From: Durusdinium trenchii
Taxonomy: Eukaryota > Sar > Dinophyceae > Suessiales > Symbiodiniaceae
Reading direction: 5' to 3'
NCBI GenBank assembly: GCA_963970005.1
Contig: CAXAMN010023662.1
Span: 702,958-766,957, forward strand
DNA: 64,000 bases
Below, one piece after another: positions 1 to 13,900 of this stretch. The position numbers were made by a program, and so were the translations under genes. Position 1 is the first letter of the stretch; every line of letters starts with the position of its first letter. Below the pieces are notes generated by a model that saw only the letters and a program-made list of their open reading frames with translations, made no database searches and was not told the DNA's origin.

Positions 1-280
1 CTCTACAAAATGGGTTCTAACCCTCTACAAAATTATGGTGGGTGGGTGCACATGCTCGAGTCAACGGAAAGATATGTAAGAACATGACGTTTCTATAAAA
101 TCAATCCCCCCAAGTAAATTATGTTTTTGCTAAAAATCTCAAAAACTGCCCTGATCACTCGACAGTTTTGACCACCCAGGTGGTTCATTTTGTAGAAACC
201 CAATTTTTTCTCTACAAAATGGTCATTTTGGGTACCTGGGTGTCTTGAATCTGTAGAGGGAATTTTGCAGGGGATGTAGT
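1..280. repeat. Relative of the hairpin repeat (CTCTACAAAATG words)
   Basis: CTCTACAAAATG occurs at the left edge and again at 211, with CATTTTGTAGA at 187 as its complement and CATTTTGGGTACC following. The arrangement mirrors the 29.5 kb cluster with one base changed in the core word. The element is probably cut by the window edge. Confidence 0.55.
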
Positions 281-350
281 AGTAGTAGTAGTAGTAGTAG
301 TAGTCGTAGTAGTCGTAGTAGTCGTAGTAGTCGTCGTCGTCGTCATCGTC
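274..350. repeat. TAG/TCG trinucleotide repeat
   Basis: An interrupted (GTA)n run turning into (GTC)n. Open frames over it code only homopolymers and are not genes. Confidence 0.95.
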
Positions 351-379
351 ATAGTCGCAGTTGCTGCAGTATGTAGAAG

Positions 380-1370
380 TGGTTTTGCGATATGACATTC
401 ATGGTATGGCCATGTATGGCCCAAACATCTTCAGATCAACAAGCAGTTGGGAAAAGAACAACTTCTAAACAACTCATGCATGGAGTAACGGCATTCACTC
501 AAATGTTTGGGATTGGCAAACTCTCGACATCAAGTGGGTGCTTTGTATTTCTCTAACGACCTGTCTTTGGTTCAACAAAAGCCCAGCGATAGTTCAAGCG
601 GCTCATAGCGGATGGCCAACAACCAAGGCCCCTCCACATCCTGCCACAGCGATGGTTGAAGGAACCGGGCAAAGAATTGCAACAGCTGAAGAAGCAAAAG
701 CCAATAGCGAAGGGTTAGCGGTTAGAAAGAGAAGGTTCTGGCCAACCCAAAAGAGGTTCATGGCAATTGGCACGAAAGAAGAACAATTGAAGACTCACAT
801 GACTAATTTTCTTGCTCTTGACAACCCAAGGAGCTCAGAATACTGGAGCCTGTAGTCAATCCCGATGAACATTTGAAGAATCTTGAGATCAAGCTAGGAA
901 GATCTAGCTTTTTGGCCAACCTGTAGTTAAATAATTACCCAAAGACTATCCAAGGTTGAACTCCTGAACTGGCATACGACATTTGCTTCTTCCCGTCCTG
1001 GGGCGGGAAGGACATGCGTACACGTGTTCCTTAGACGGGCCAGCAAAGCTGGATGACAACTCTACGAGAAGGTTTGACGGTGATATGGAAGGGTTGGGAG
1101 AGTTTAAGATTCAGTAGTTTAAGTTCTTTCAAGAATCTGGATAAGGCTATGCAGATTTGTTAAAAAGAGATCGACTGCATATGCAAGCTGAATGGTAGGT
1201 GTCCAGGTCTGGGAAAAGTACAACTATAACAGTGTCTGTAATACCCTCCCTCCAACTGCCCATGCAAGTGGACAACCCCTTTTTGGAATTATAAAATAAT
1301 GATATACTCGGAAAAAGGGTCTTTCCAGGCGGACCGTGCTCCACTTTTACGAAGGGAGCGTATATCATGC
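380..1370. other. No assignable gene
   Basis: A 105-codon plus frame (538-855) contains EGTGQRIATAEEAKANSEGL and could be an exon, but the minus strand of the same bases encodes a membrane-like frame after a good acceptor (TTTTGCTTCTTCAG). Neither can be chosen. Confidence 0.4.
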
Positions 1371-1371
1371 A

Positions 1372-1478
1372 TTGGGTATATCCGCCAGGGCCCAGCGGAT
1401 GATGATTGTAAGTAAAGCTCTTTTCCCAACACAGTGATCATCTTTTACCAACTGTTAGTGGTCATGGAATACACCCAG
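1372..1478. mobile_element. Short inverted-repeat element (family B)
   Basis: The ends TGGGTATATCC and TGGGTGTATTCC are inverted. The interior shares GGATGATGATTGTAAGTAAAG and TTTACCAACTGTTAGTGGTC with the copies at 14.9 and 60.8 kb. Non-coding; no clear target duplication. Confidence 0.65.
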
Positions 1479-1858
1479 CCAGCCGCAGCATACGTACATG
1501 CTTCATCATTCGGCCAGCTGCAGCTGATCCCACTAAGCCCCCAGCCGGCCGTGTGGTATGTCCCATTCGCTAGGCTGATGACCGGTGCCTACACACGACG
1601 GCCCGGATGGGCCGTGTGGAGGCCGTGTGGAGGTTTATGGAGAACAAACAGGGCGCATGTGTGTTGTCTTTGGCGCTGCTACAGGAGGATGAACTCCATA
1701 TCTTTCAATAAACAGTTCCACTCAAAACCCAGGTTGGATGAAATCCTCATACTTCCCCGTGGTTTTAGCTTGTAAAGCAGCCACCCTCTCCAATCGCTGG
1801 CACAAACAGCTGATCGTCCTGTCCAAGCACTGTACACTTCTGAACGCACTGTACTCAC

Positions 1859-1951
1859 CACTTCTGAAGCCTGCAACGGTCCACCGGCAGGTACGCACTT
1901 GCCCAAGAGGTTTGCGCCATAGCCAGAGGCACATCGGCAACTCATCGTATC
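1859..1951 (-). CDS. EGF-like exon
   Basis: Exon between an acceptor after ACCCGAG and a GTGAGT donor at 1858-1853. It reads SCRCASGYGANLLGKCV, the C-terminal half of an EGF-like module (CxC, Gly-Tyr, Cys), and ends in QASEV. The stretch just upstream (about 1990-1955) gives a second Cys pair, DCAAVATC, in another frame and may be a neighbouring exon. The donor is strong; the acceptor is only fair. It is the lowest-coordinate member of the minus-strand extracellular cluster. Confidence 0.45.
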
Positions 1952-4900
1952 CTCGGGTCACACGTGGCGACAGCGGCGCAGTCGAAGCCTGCGGTCGGCT
2001 CGGGTTTGGAAGTGTTTAAAGATCAGCCTGACTAACTCAAAGCAAGACAATCCTGATTTGGGGACATTGAACGGTAGGCCTGCTGCGTTGAGTCAGTGAC
2101 ATGATACAAAATTGTGTTTTACCAGGTATATGAACTGAAGAAGGTACTCCACAAAAACTTATTCCGCTCGAGAATTTCTAGCATGTCATGAGGTTCACTT
2201 TGAGTCATCCAAACAAAGCAAGACTCATTTGGAAAGACATGGAAAGACTCTGTTCAGTACAAACGTGACGTTCCACTTTCAACTTTCATGTGTTTAAGTG
2301 AGCGTTCTTGCCTCAGCGCCTCATAGATCTACAAGACTATCCAAATAGATCCAAATATGATATGTCTACAGTAGGACGTAACACTGGTGTGTCTGTGTGT
2401 GTGTCACTGCCTTGTGAGCAAAACTACCTCGACCTGCATGGGGGACGGTCAAAGGTACTTTCGAGGACCATTGCATGGTTCAATCTTCCCCCAAGAAAAA
2501 ATCAGGCTCGTAAAGCCATATGTATATTCATTCCTGTCACATCCAAGAACAGGATATAACCTTTGCCTCCAAAGATTTTCCCGTTATCTTCGCTGGTCTG
2601 TCTGTCATGTTTTTTTGCCCAAGGACTCAGGAGTGCTCTTCCACCGTCCTCCAATCTCCATCACCTACTGCCCAGATACCGCCCACCGTCACAGTTTGCA
2701 CTAATCACTCGCTGTGCCATGAGTGACCTGGCTGTCTCTTTCTTGCTGTGCCTCCTGGACCTGGCGTGATGCGGCACCCCGCTCCACCCGTCTCATCGTC
2801 TCAGCCTGCTCCCACGCGGTCCGTTCGCTCGCCGTCCGAGCGTCACTCCGTGGCAACACGGAGCGTGGGGCCTCCCCCGGGCATCGTGCGCAGGAGAGCG
2901 TGGGGTCGTCGTAGTCGAGAGCTAAGCGGTGATGCAACAAGGCGGGGCGGTCAGCCTGGAGTAGCAAGACAAGTCGTAGACTGCTCAGAAGATCGAATCG
3001 ATGGGGAGGTTAGAGCATTTCAGGAGTTTGTCTTGGCAGTTGTTGATGCTTGTAAATTTAGTTGTAGTTCTATTCAAACATTATAATGCGGGTTTGGTTA
3101 GGGAGTTAAACATGTTCCGCTCATCCAATACTCTTGCAAAGCAATCCTTTTTCCAAGCATACCGTGTCGAGAAGTTTTGTTTGGGGATGTACCCTTAGTT
3201 TATATACCTGGAAGAATTCACGTTGGCCATGAATGGCAGATACAGAGTCTGAGTGGATAGGACTCAGACCACAAATGTTGCACATCTTGGGCTAAGACTT
3301 CCTGGCGTTGGGGGGAGGCGAATCAACCAGGTTGAAAGGCTAGGCCACTAGGCGAATGGATGCGGATACAATCAAAGTTTGCAGACGAGGCTTCCAAACT
3401 TAAGAGTGCAAGGGTTGGTTTGATAAGACATACATTCGCATGCACATTCAACAAATCGACTGTTCCCTGGCAGTTGTGTGTGCTTTTCAGGAAAGCATCC
3501 AGCTTCTCCCCATCTTGCTTGCTGTTTGCCTGGCTAAGGGAACATCAAATCAGCCGAACTGGCATTCCACGCCTGAAGCAGGACGCTTCTCAACCTCAGT
3601 CAGTTGATCCAATGGTCAAACCTGGTGAAACATCTCATCCACCAGTGTTGACTCACCTTCTTTTTGACCTATTCCAAGGATCCTGCTTCCGTTCTACAAC
3701 AGGTGATCAACAATCCGGACTTCATCAGGGTGACTCAACTGAATCAAGAAGAGTCATGAACACTTTTCCAACGTTATCAGTGTTCATCCCGGCCATGATC
3801 CATTGGGATGTGTAGCTAAATAAGACCACCTCCCAGGCGACGACCCCCCTGGAAGAAAGGAAAGGGCCAACCAGTCTACCCATTGGCCAGGAGGTTTTGA
3901 GGTTGGTGAAGTCTTCCCGGCCGTGAAAACAAGGCTTTGGGCGCCGAGCAGCGGAGTCTCCCGTCTCCCGTCTTTTGAGGGGGGGGAACTCATCGGAGCA
4001 AGGAATTAAATCTTGACCTTGATCCTTCATGCCATATGGCACATCGCTTGACGTTGCTTGCACATTTCCTCACCCTACCCACCAATCCGTCCAGATACTC
4101 CGGCACCGCCAGGCGCAAGCTCTCAGGAGCCGGAGTCTCCACCTGCGACGGAGATAGTCTGGAGCCAAACAGCTCTAGTAACGTGCCCAATGGAGACCTG
4201 TAAGTAGGGTCGGGTACTCTATTGGACACCCATTGGATGATCCTGGTACCTATTCACAATGCCGCAGGCCGCAAGAACACCGTACGTATCAAGTGGCAAG
4301 CTCCTTAGAAGGAGGGCTCCAGAATCGGCAGCGTAGAGGTACTCTTGAGGTCTGTTGTCGGATCCCAATTTGATACACCATGATACACCTATTCGCCATT
4401 CGCCCCTATTCTTGATACGGAGACATGATTGAAATACACATGGAAAAAAAGTGGAAGGGACATATAATATGGACAAAATATCAGGGTCTTGTGGTGATGG
4501 TTTCACAGCTCTCGTGACCTTTCCTTTACGAACAAAACATGTCGCCTCTTTGGATCTCTCCCTTCGTCCCTCGCCTCCAAAGAGACACTGGTCGCTGAGG
4601 CGCCGCCCCAAACCTCGACCACTGCAACCTGCGCGTTCTCGCATGCGCTCGAACGAAGCTTTCGAATCAACATGGAAAGCGTGAACAAGCTGGAACTAGT
4701 GGGAAACCACTTAGACTATCTAAGTGGTTTGTGGGAACTTGTGATCGAACTAGCTGGTGGGAACTTGTTTGTTGGGTTCAGAGCACTGTTTCGCGAATTC
4801 AATCATGTCTGAGCTACTCCTTGCATTGAGTCTCAGTCTCAGAAATATATTCTTCTATAGTGCACTTTAGCGCATAACGCTACATACTATGTAAATCGGC

Positions 4901-7900
4901 ATGTAAATCGGCACTCCTCCGTTCTTGAGAACCTTCAAACAATGGTATCAAAACCCTTGTGCTGTCTGTGTTTGATATGGGAGAATATGGGAAGAACTAT
5001 ACTTATTATGTAAAACATTGTAAAACCACCCCTGTGGAATTACCGGTGTAGCTGGTCATATTGAGCTCAAGCTCCCAGATTCTATAGACTCAGATTCTAT
5101 AGAGGATATTCGGCAGGGGATTGTAAAACCACCATGAGGAATTGTGACTTCATCCTACCCACTTAGGTGTCTTAGTCTCAGCTCATCTCCTCAACTCCTC
5201 GTGTCTCACTGAAAAAAGCCACGGGCCAACCGGCCAACCGTGGGTGGAAAAACCAATTCATGGCACCCGAAAGGATGGAACCCCATGGCAGCCGAGTGCC
5301 AAACAGGTGGGGCAAACTCCACCATTCATGATTATGTCCAAGGAGGTTCATACGCAGTCATATAACTAGTTGTCTTGTTTTTCTTGCAAACCTATCAGAG
5401 GTCGGCGCCCGATCAGGTCGGTGCTTTTTGTCACACCTTTCCGAGTGTCTGACCCCGACTTTGGCCGCTGGGCCCTCGCGGAAGCGGCGCGCCGCCTGCG
5501 CCGCTTCCGCCAAGGCGATCCTCCGGGGCAGCGTGACGTAGCCCAGCTGCCCCAGGATGTGATGATCTGCGTCGTAGACCGTGGCGTTCCTCGGGGGAGC
5601 TATATACCCCACAAATGACAAACAGGCCAAAGAAAGCTTAGTTCGAAGTACCAAAGGGTCACGGTGGGTAAAGCACAATAGAGAAATGAAAGACCAATAT
5701 GACCTTTGACGTTCATTCCAGGATTGATTCAGGATTTCGGTTCGGCACTGACTTCAGGTTCCTCAATATGTCTCGGCCCTTCAACCCTCGGCCCTCACAT
5801 CGCGGATGTGGTCGTGCACCGTGCACCCGGAGGAACCAACGAAAGAAAAGCCCATCGAGGCGCTTCACGTCGCCCGAGCCAGTGAGATGCACCGCACTTA
5901 TCAGCCAGGTCCTGAAGCGTCTGCTTCGCACGGAAAAACACACAGAATATAAAAATAATACATTATTATACATTATTATGTCTTAAATTGCAAAAGCATA
6001 CAAAGCAGTTTACCTTTAGAGTATCCGTCTAAGAGTGTTGGCTGTTGGTTGGATATTTTGGCGAACATGTTATATACGTCCAATCACGATGTTCTTCTTC
6101 ATCTTTGGGTGTGCGCTGAGAAGCTTCATTCCTCCACATCCCACTGGGCCGTACTCCAGCCGCCAGGATGACCACTTGGAAAAAGTAGTGGATTCATTGA
6201 GGACACTTAGCTAACATCACATCCTTTCTGGAGGCTTAGACAGTCCTACAAAAAGCTATGAATTTGCTGCTCAACAGCTAACTTGAATTTGCTCCTCCGT
6301 AATCTGACACTAACAAACGTGTTCATATTCCATCCCAATCCCAACCTTTCAATAAGTGGATGTTGAAACAAACACATGCACCCATCAGCCATCCATTAGA
6401 GATCCCACGCCACCGGCGCTGTCAGGTGACTGGAAGTAGCTGGGAGCACAGTCGCAGGAACAATCTTCTTGTCGCAGCAAGTTGCCTGTGACCCAACAAA
6501 CGGACCAACGGTGAAGGGTGCATCGCGGGGCTCTGAGGGCTCCAGCAGCGCTGGAATGATACTTTTAGTATCAATGTCTCTCTATGACCATGTATACAAG
6601 CGCTGCAGTGAAAGTGCTATCCAAGTACCGGTTCGTAATCTCTATGAGATCTGAAAATTGCTTGAGCATCTTGTTCACGCATGGCCGCAGCACCTGTGCA
6701 CTCCTCCATGCAAATGCCCGGCATTTGGTGGCACTGCTCATATCCAGCCCGACATTGCGTCTGCTCCAGCGTGGTGTTCGGCGGCGTGAGCCTTGGTGTT
6801 GTTGGATGGAGAAACCATCGACGTGCCTGGAGAAATCACCAAAGAGAAATGGTTCCACTAGGAGAGCAAAGGTAGTAGACTGATGTAAGATGTAATTAGA
6901 TGGTTTGAGAAACTGCCGCTTTGAACGTTGGAAGTTTCCAGGTCGAAGAATGACTAGTGACACAGATTAAACCAAAAAACACCCATGGGTCTGTGTATCC
7001 TATCTTGTCCTACTATCCGAAACAAAATGGTAAATGCACTGACAGCCAGACAGCAAGTGTTTTTTCTTAAAGCGAGGGTCTCCTCTTGGTGAACCCGCCT
7101 TGCCATCATGAAAGTAAAGATTTCTCTCTGCTTTCGGGATGAATCCCAGGTAACATGCATCACCCACCCAAGGTTATGCCAAACACCTCCCCCCCATGTT
7201 CCACGTTCTGCCTGGGCCGCGCATGACACGCCGAGCCGTCTCGCTGCTCGTAGGGCCTATAGAAGGGGTGAGGAAGGAGAGCGAAGCTGGAGATCAAGTC
7301 TTGTCTGTTGGGAAAGTGAGGGAAATTTGATGGAAAGGCCAAAAAGGAAGTAATATAACATTAAGTCTTCCGTTCGCCTGCTTGTATGGCTACCCGTAAA
7401 GTCGCCCAAACATCACTGAGTGACCTCTCCAAGAGCAGAGAAGCCGGGGGATCCCTTCAATCTCTCCAAAGGTGATATTAGTTACTAATTGATCTCATCT
7501 GAAGGATTGCAAGTCCATTGGACATCTATAGGGTGTGACATAACAACATGGTGGCCAATTGACCCTCTACGTTCCTGCAGCTTCACCGCCGTACTTACAG
7601 CTTCACCATACCCTCCCAGGTTTGGTCCACCGAAGCTCGGTGCCGTACCTGCCCTCTCCCGGCACCTCTGAACTGACGCCCAGGGGCGTGTTGCAGGCCG
7701 CCAGGCGCCGAAGCTCGGTGATTTGGAAGCCCAAGGTCAGGGTGTCCAGCGCTTCCTGATGCACTCGCCTCAGGGGCCGGTAGAGGTGGAGGGAAGTGAA
7801 GCGCGATCTAAAGACCATCTGTTCGATGCTGTAGGCGAGCCGAAGTATCTGGCAGCTGGGTCGCTCAGACGAGCCGGCCCTCTATTCTGCCCTTAGGGAT

Positions 7901-10900
7901 GCTCTAACCATAACATGCCATAGCCAGGGATGTTCAAGGGGGGCCCATGTTGTTTTGAAAGGTTTCCGGTGTCTAATTTGTGGTCTTCCTTCCAAGTAAT
8001 TAAGTACCTCAAATGAGGCTCATTATGCTTTGAACGAATTGAACATGCCTTCCACACCTGGCAAAGTGACAACCTTGCATCCTACCCCTTCCTCTCAATG
8101 ACCTCAACAGTGATCTGTTGATTGAGAAGGACCACCGCCGCTGATCCAACCAGTCCGACCGCACACTGCCCAGGCCACACGGAGCTCGCTGTGCTTTGGC
8201 CAAGGAACACTTCGTCCAATTGGGCGGTGTACATCGCCAGGTCGTAGTAGGGTCGCCCAGAGCTCAAGACTTCAGGGAAACCTGGGGCTCCAAGCAACCA
8301 AGGTGCAAACATACGAATATGATATGATACAATAATATACAATAGAATGGAGGTGAGCGAGAAAGCACACATTTGGTGCCCAAAAATATCCAGCCAGGAG
8401 ATTCTTGGAGGCAGCCGAGTTTCAGAAGAAGTTTAGCGAAAATACATTTACTGTGTATATATATATATTAATATATCTATATATATATATATTCTTTTGA
8501 GGGTGGAGTCTCTTTGGACTGGTGAAACACTGATGTAACTTTTGATGCCAACATCTGGTTACCTGGTTAGCCGGCGTTGAACGCCCTTTGGTTTGCTCCA
8601 CCTATCTCCACCTCGGAACTGAGCTGACTTTTGAATATGCTCTGCACAGTTCCCCATGTGACGAATCATGCCTGATCAATTGCAAGCTCCCCTCTCCCTT
8701 CGACCTGACGCAGAAGCAAGCGGCGTTTCATGTTCACCGGCCCTACATGGAAGACGTCCCGATGCTCAGGGATGATGTAGGGCGCTTCCAAAATGTCCAT
8801 GGCGGCCACACTGCGATAGCCCGAGGAAATGAAGGTGCCGTCCTGGTGGGTTGAAAAAGTCCCACGCAAAAGCAACAAGTGGGGTGATACTCCAATGTCC
8901 AGGAAAAAACCCTCAAGCTCTGCGAAACCCATCACCTGTAAGACCCCAACCAGAGGAACAAACCCAGGTGCTTTTCAACTCACTTCCCTGCGTCCCAATG
9001 TTTGATCCTTAGCCATCCATGCCCGCATGCCACCCGAAGTGAAGAAATGAACACCACCTAAACCACCATTCACCAAACAGCCCACTAACTCTGAAATTGA
9101 TCGCTGGATGGATCACACGAAAGACTCGCTTTGCAGTGGACCACCACTACTAAACCTCCACGGTTTTTCTCGACTCGCTTGGCAGTTCCAAGGCTCCACG
9201 TAGAAGAAGATGTTGTGCCGGAAGGCCACATTCTGCGTCACGGTGACCGCTACATGCCGCCAGGGCTCACGGGCGTTGTCCCAGGAGAAGGAGCTGGAGG
9301 AGATGGTGCTGTCCTGACTGCTCAAGCGGGTGCTGAGAATTTGAGTTGACCAACACCTTACTCAGAGACTTGCTGGTACAAGAATAGAATCCATAGAATG
9401 CTTTAAGACTGTGTCCCCTTTCATCTGTCCTTTCCAGGAGTCATTCCAATACTTGGAGGGTCGTCGAGGGGGATGCAAACCCCAACAACATAAGGATATG
9501 CGAGCAACCGACGATGACCAATATCTGTGGATGAGATTTCCAGACTCGAAAACCTCTTCGGTAATGAATTCTATCCATAGATGGTATGACATGGTCCAAG
9601 GTGCATGGCATAATAAAGGGCGATCTGACTGAAAAGAAAACCTGAAGTGAACGGATTGAAAAGAATCCTTCTTCCAACATGCTCGCCAAGACCTTTCGCA
9701 ATGGTGCTGATGGTACGGAGGAAACTTCTAGGGTGCACAGGATGATGCCACCGCAACTACTTAGTTTCCTCGAGACACCTATATCAACCTGAGGTTGCAG
9801 TTTTCAGTGTTTGCCCCGAAGCAAAGATTCCTTGCCTCTGCGCTGATGTGAGAGGCCAAGGTCAGTCGACTGTGGTAGAAGACCAGCCTCAGCTCAAAGA
9901 GCAGGATCCAGTGGTGGAAGGTCCATTGGATCCTAGAACAAACAGAGGAACCCATGATTCGAGGAAAGTCAAGGCCAGACTACCAGCATACTCAATATGT
10001 TAAGCGGTAAAGGTGTGGAATGATGTCCTTTGATGCCCTTTCGTGATTCCCCGGAGGCTCCTAACATCTCCTAACCATATTATCGATACGTGCCAACAGC
10101 AATTTGGGCTGGGCTTTCTTCGTCAGGACATTTCGGACCGATCACGTGGCATGTCCCAAGAACCTTTCCGTCCCGCACGGATTGACTAGTTCAGCCTGGA
10201 ACTTGGTTTTCTGAAGCTCTGACGAAAGCTTTTAAACATATAACAGCTAGAGCGTCTCATATTCCCAGGGCCATACTATGTCTCTACTTCCTTACGTCAA
10301 CGAGATAGTACGGTGTTTTTGTCCCCTGCAAGGACAACAACCAAGGAGCTGCGCTTGTCCTGCACTAACGCGCCGGAGAGCCAAGTACCTGTCAAGAACA
10401 ACTACTCACTTGGGCACTGACGTGTCAAGGTTTTACAGCAAATGATGCTTCACAGCAAAGCGAAGGTGAAACAAGCAAACAGTGAGTGCACCACCTTTCA
10501 TGTGTGCTTGGCCATCTAATAAATACTGCCGTGTCCTTGCAAAGTGGTTGCCGACTTCTTGTCACAAGAGAGTGGCCGCGATTGGGCACCAGGAGGGAAA
10601 GCTGCCAAACAGAACAGCCATGCTGCTGACACTGGATTCTCCTGGCAGGACAGTGGACTTCACCCAAATAATCGAAAGCCTTTACGATGTGGAGTGTAGA
10701 CAGACTGCGCAGACTAATTCACGCTCTGAGGATTTGCTCCCACAAGTTCAAGCGATTTCCAGATATCAATCCCAACTTTGCTCAAACTAAAAGCAATCCC
10801 AGCCTGTTGGAATTGCATCCAAGGTCATGTTCACAAAGGCTTCCACTGTGAATGGTGGGGCCAGCGCTGCAACCGCAAAGCCTTGAACGGCCAGCCATAG

Positions 10901-13900
10901 GTCGTTCTTCCAAACAAATCAAAGGCCCAATCACATGGGTCTTTATCGATGTTCAAGGGGATCCTTCTCAACCTCCAACGGAGCCATGGTTTCGTTCCCT
11001 CATCTACCAATGGCCTTCTTGACAAAGCTTCTTGAGGAAATAATGATCGTAGTGAATTCCACCAGTAATAGATGACACCCGAACCCTTTCCACCCGGCTT
11101 CCATGGTCTTCAGAGTTTTTTTCACGTAGCGTCGTCAACAAAGTGTCATTGGTTTCATGCCATTGACATGGTGGTTGATCCAAATTCGTTCTTGCTGAAA
11201 GGCCATTCTTCACCAAACAAAATTGTTTTCGCATGTCTTTTGTGAACTCCATGTTTAACTTTCGCGGGGTGTATATCCTCTATAGGAATCTTCTTGGCTT
11301 AGTGGTTCTACATGGCAGCCTAAGCACGTCGATCTGTTTGCGTTGTTTGTTTTAGACGAGCACGCGATCAACTCTGGTTACCCTCATGTCTTGCTAGGCC
11401 TTTTGCTGCTTGGCTTGGGCAGGGCTCCACAAAACAGGCCTTCACATTCGCCCATGCTTTCGCGGAACTTTCGCGAATCTTTCACCAAAAAAACGTCGCG
11501 TCATTGGTGGGTGTCTAGGCCCAAAGCGAAACAACAAAAGAACTCAAAAGAGTTACTATACAGCCTAGGGATTGTGCATCACAAGTGTGAGCTATATAAC
11601 TATAATATCATGTGCAATGTAAAGGCTTGTGAATGTGCCACTGATGACTGACTGTGCCTAGGAGCCATGGCCAAGCCAGCTTGAAGCCTAAAGACTGCAT
11701 TAAAAGTCAGGAATCAAACCTCCTCCTGAGTGAAGACAGTATGAAGTTAATATAGTTCTGACATAGAGTATAATAGGATCTTTCGCAGATCTTTCGCGAA
11801 AAACACAGATTACTTTGTGACTACCACATCCATTGGCATTGTTGTCACACCATGGTCGTCGTTTTCTAAGCATTGTCACAGTTATCACAATACTGTCATC
11901 GTCACACGTCGTCATCAAAGAGTTGTGATTGAAATTGGGGTGGGTGAAGGGTGATGGGCGGGAGTTGTGCATACCATCATTCTTGCTGTCGTGCTATCTT
12001 CGCGCCTATCACTTGTCACCTCATCGTGTCACGATGGTGTTGTCGCTTCTTCATTATGAACGTTGGATAGCTTGCATCGCATCCTATGCTGCACCGCCGT
12101 CATCCAGCTGGACCCGACCCAACGAACCCAGCTGCACCACGCACCACGTCGTGTTCCCCCAGCCGGGGCGCTCTGCGCCGGTGGCTTGGCCGCCACGAAG
12201 GCCAAGGTGATCTCGCAGCCGTCGGCCGCGCCGCGGCCCGTGGTGGTGAAGTTGGCCACGGAGCTAAACTGCGAGGCCTCCAGAAACGGCACAGCCGGTG
12301 GACACGAAGGGGTTTTGGTTGGATATCAACATGGGGTGTATGAGGCAACACTTGGGGGGAACGAATGAACTGGGTATAACTGGGATGTTCCATATTGTTT
12401 GGGATGTTGGCGGTTGAGGTTGCGGTCATTTTTCAGAATCGAGCAGAATGCATGGCTCTTACCAAACAAAGCTAGTATACTAGATCTGATTGAAGCTACT
12501 ACGATCAGGGCAGAAGCCTCTCTGGTCTGCCCCCCTGCTACGGTCCTATTCATGATGCCCAAACTCCCGCTGTCTGAAGGGCAAACGTCCAAACTTTTTT
12601 AAAGCCCACAAGAGGCCTACAATGGCACGTTGAGACCATAATGGCTTCAATCTTGGGGTTAAGCAGCTGCTCACTGTGGATGGATACAAGGACAAAAGGA
12701 AATGCTGCACGGCCAATGTCAATAATGATAGCCAATAGCAGCTAGCAGCCCAACAGCCACTCTATCCAACTCACATGCAGGGTGGAGCCAGGCAGCCAAA
12801 CACTCTTGTCGTGCTAAAATGTGCTAAACACACCAACAAAGCAAAAGCCACGGCTCGGGGATGACATCAATGAAAAAGTAATTAGAAACTCATACAATGA
12901 GCTTCACTGCTTCCAAGCAGCTGAAATGCCGGTGGGAAGGTCGCAGGCGTGCCAAGTATTATTGCCTCGAAGAATTGCTCGAATGAACCTTCGCACTAAA
13001 TCTATGCAGACTCTCTTCATTCCAAGATATTCCAATTATCTTATTCCAAAACGTCCAAGCTCCAAACTATGGTGAACATTCCCAACTTAACTGTGGCAAG
13101 CAACTGCCTCTTCAGCCCACCACCTCACTCACCGGACCGCCGGTCACCACCGTTCACCACCGGTTAGCCACTGGTCACCACTGGTCACCTTCGACCTGTT
13201 CGACCACTGGTCTCCATCTGAGCTTCCACACAGACCGGTGACCAGTAGCCCACTTCACTCTGGCACGATCGACCCACAGGACGGTCATCTGCCTGGAACG
13301 AACGAGGCAAACAAGGAGCCGACTTCTGGACGACGGAGCGAAGCGCGTTTGGTTTTTTCTTTGGCCCCAGGTTTTTGGGTGTCATCTGTTTGGAAAAGGC
13401 GGTCATGTATGTAGATGAGTGTAGTATAGGTTGCACGATGTGACGCCCTTATGCAATACCACTTGCAACATCTTCCCACGACACAAGAGAGACTGAAACA
13501 CAAGGCATACGTAACAGGCATGGTGGGCTGTCGGAATGTTGGCATTTCACGGACCAAGACTCTTCCATTCAAACACGACGGAGCTTGCAGCGTCACCCGT
13601 TTGACATGAACACAACCACTTTCACGCAAAAAGTACAAGCATCTGCCTCCTCACACAGAAATGGACAGCTGCTGTTCGGCCATTGCCAGGCATAAAAGTA
13701 GTAGTTGCCGGTGACAAGGTCGCAAGCCTGCATGAAGTGTTCATACATGGTCAAGATACAGGATGGAAACTCAATTGAGCAGTTGTTCAGGGATGTCTTT
13801 GCAAAGATGTCTTTGGAACTGTCTTGTTCATGTTGCAAAGTTGTGAGCCTGAAGCAGTCTAGTCAGTCTAGTCTAAAGCTGAGTGGCTGAGTGATGAAAA

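Noticed and set aside
93-424. Minus-strand frames with poly-Tyr/Asp or poly-Thr
   Set aside because: Pure translation of the TAG/TCG trinucleotide repeat.
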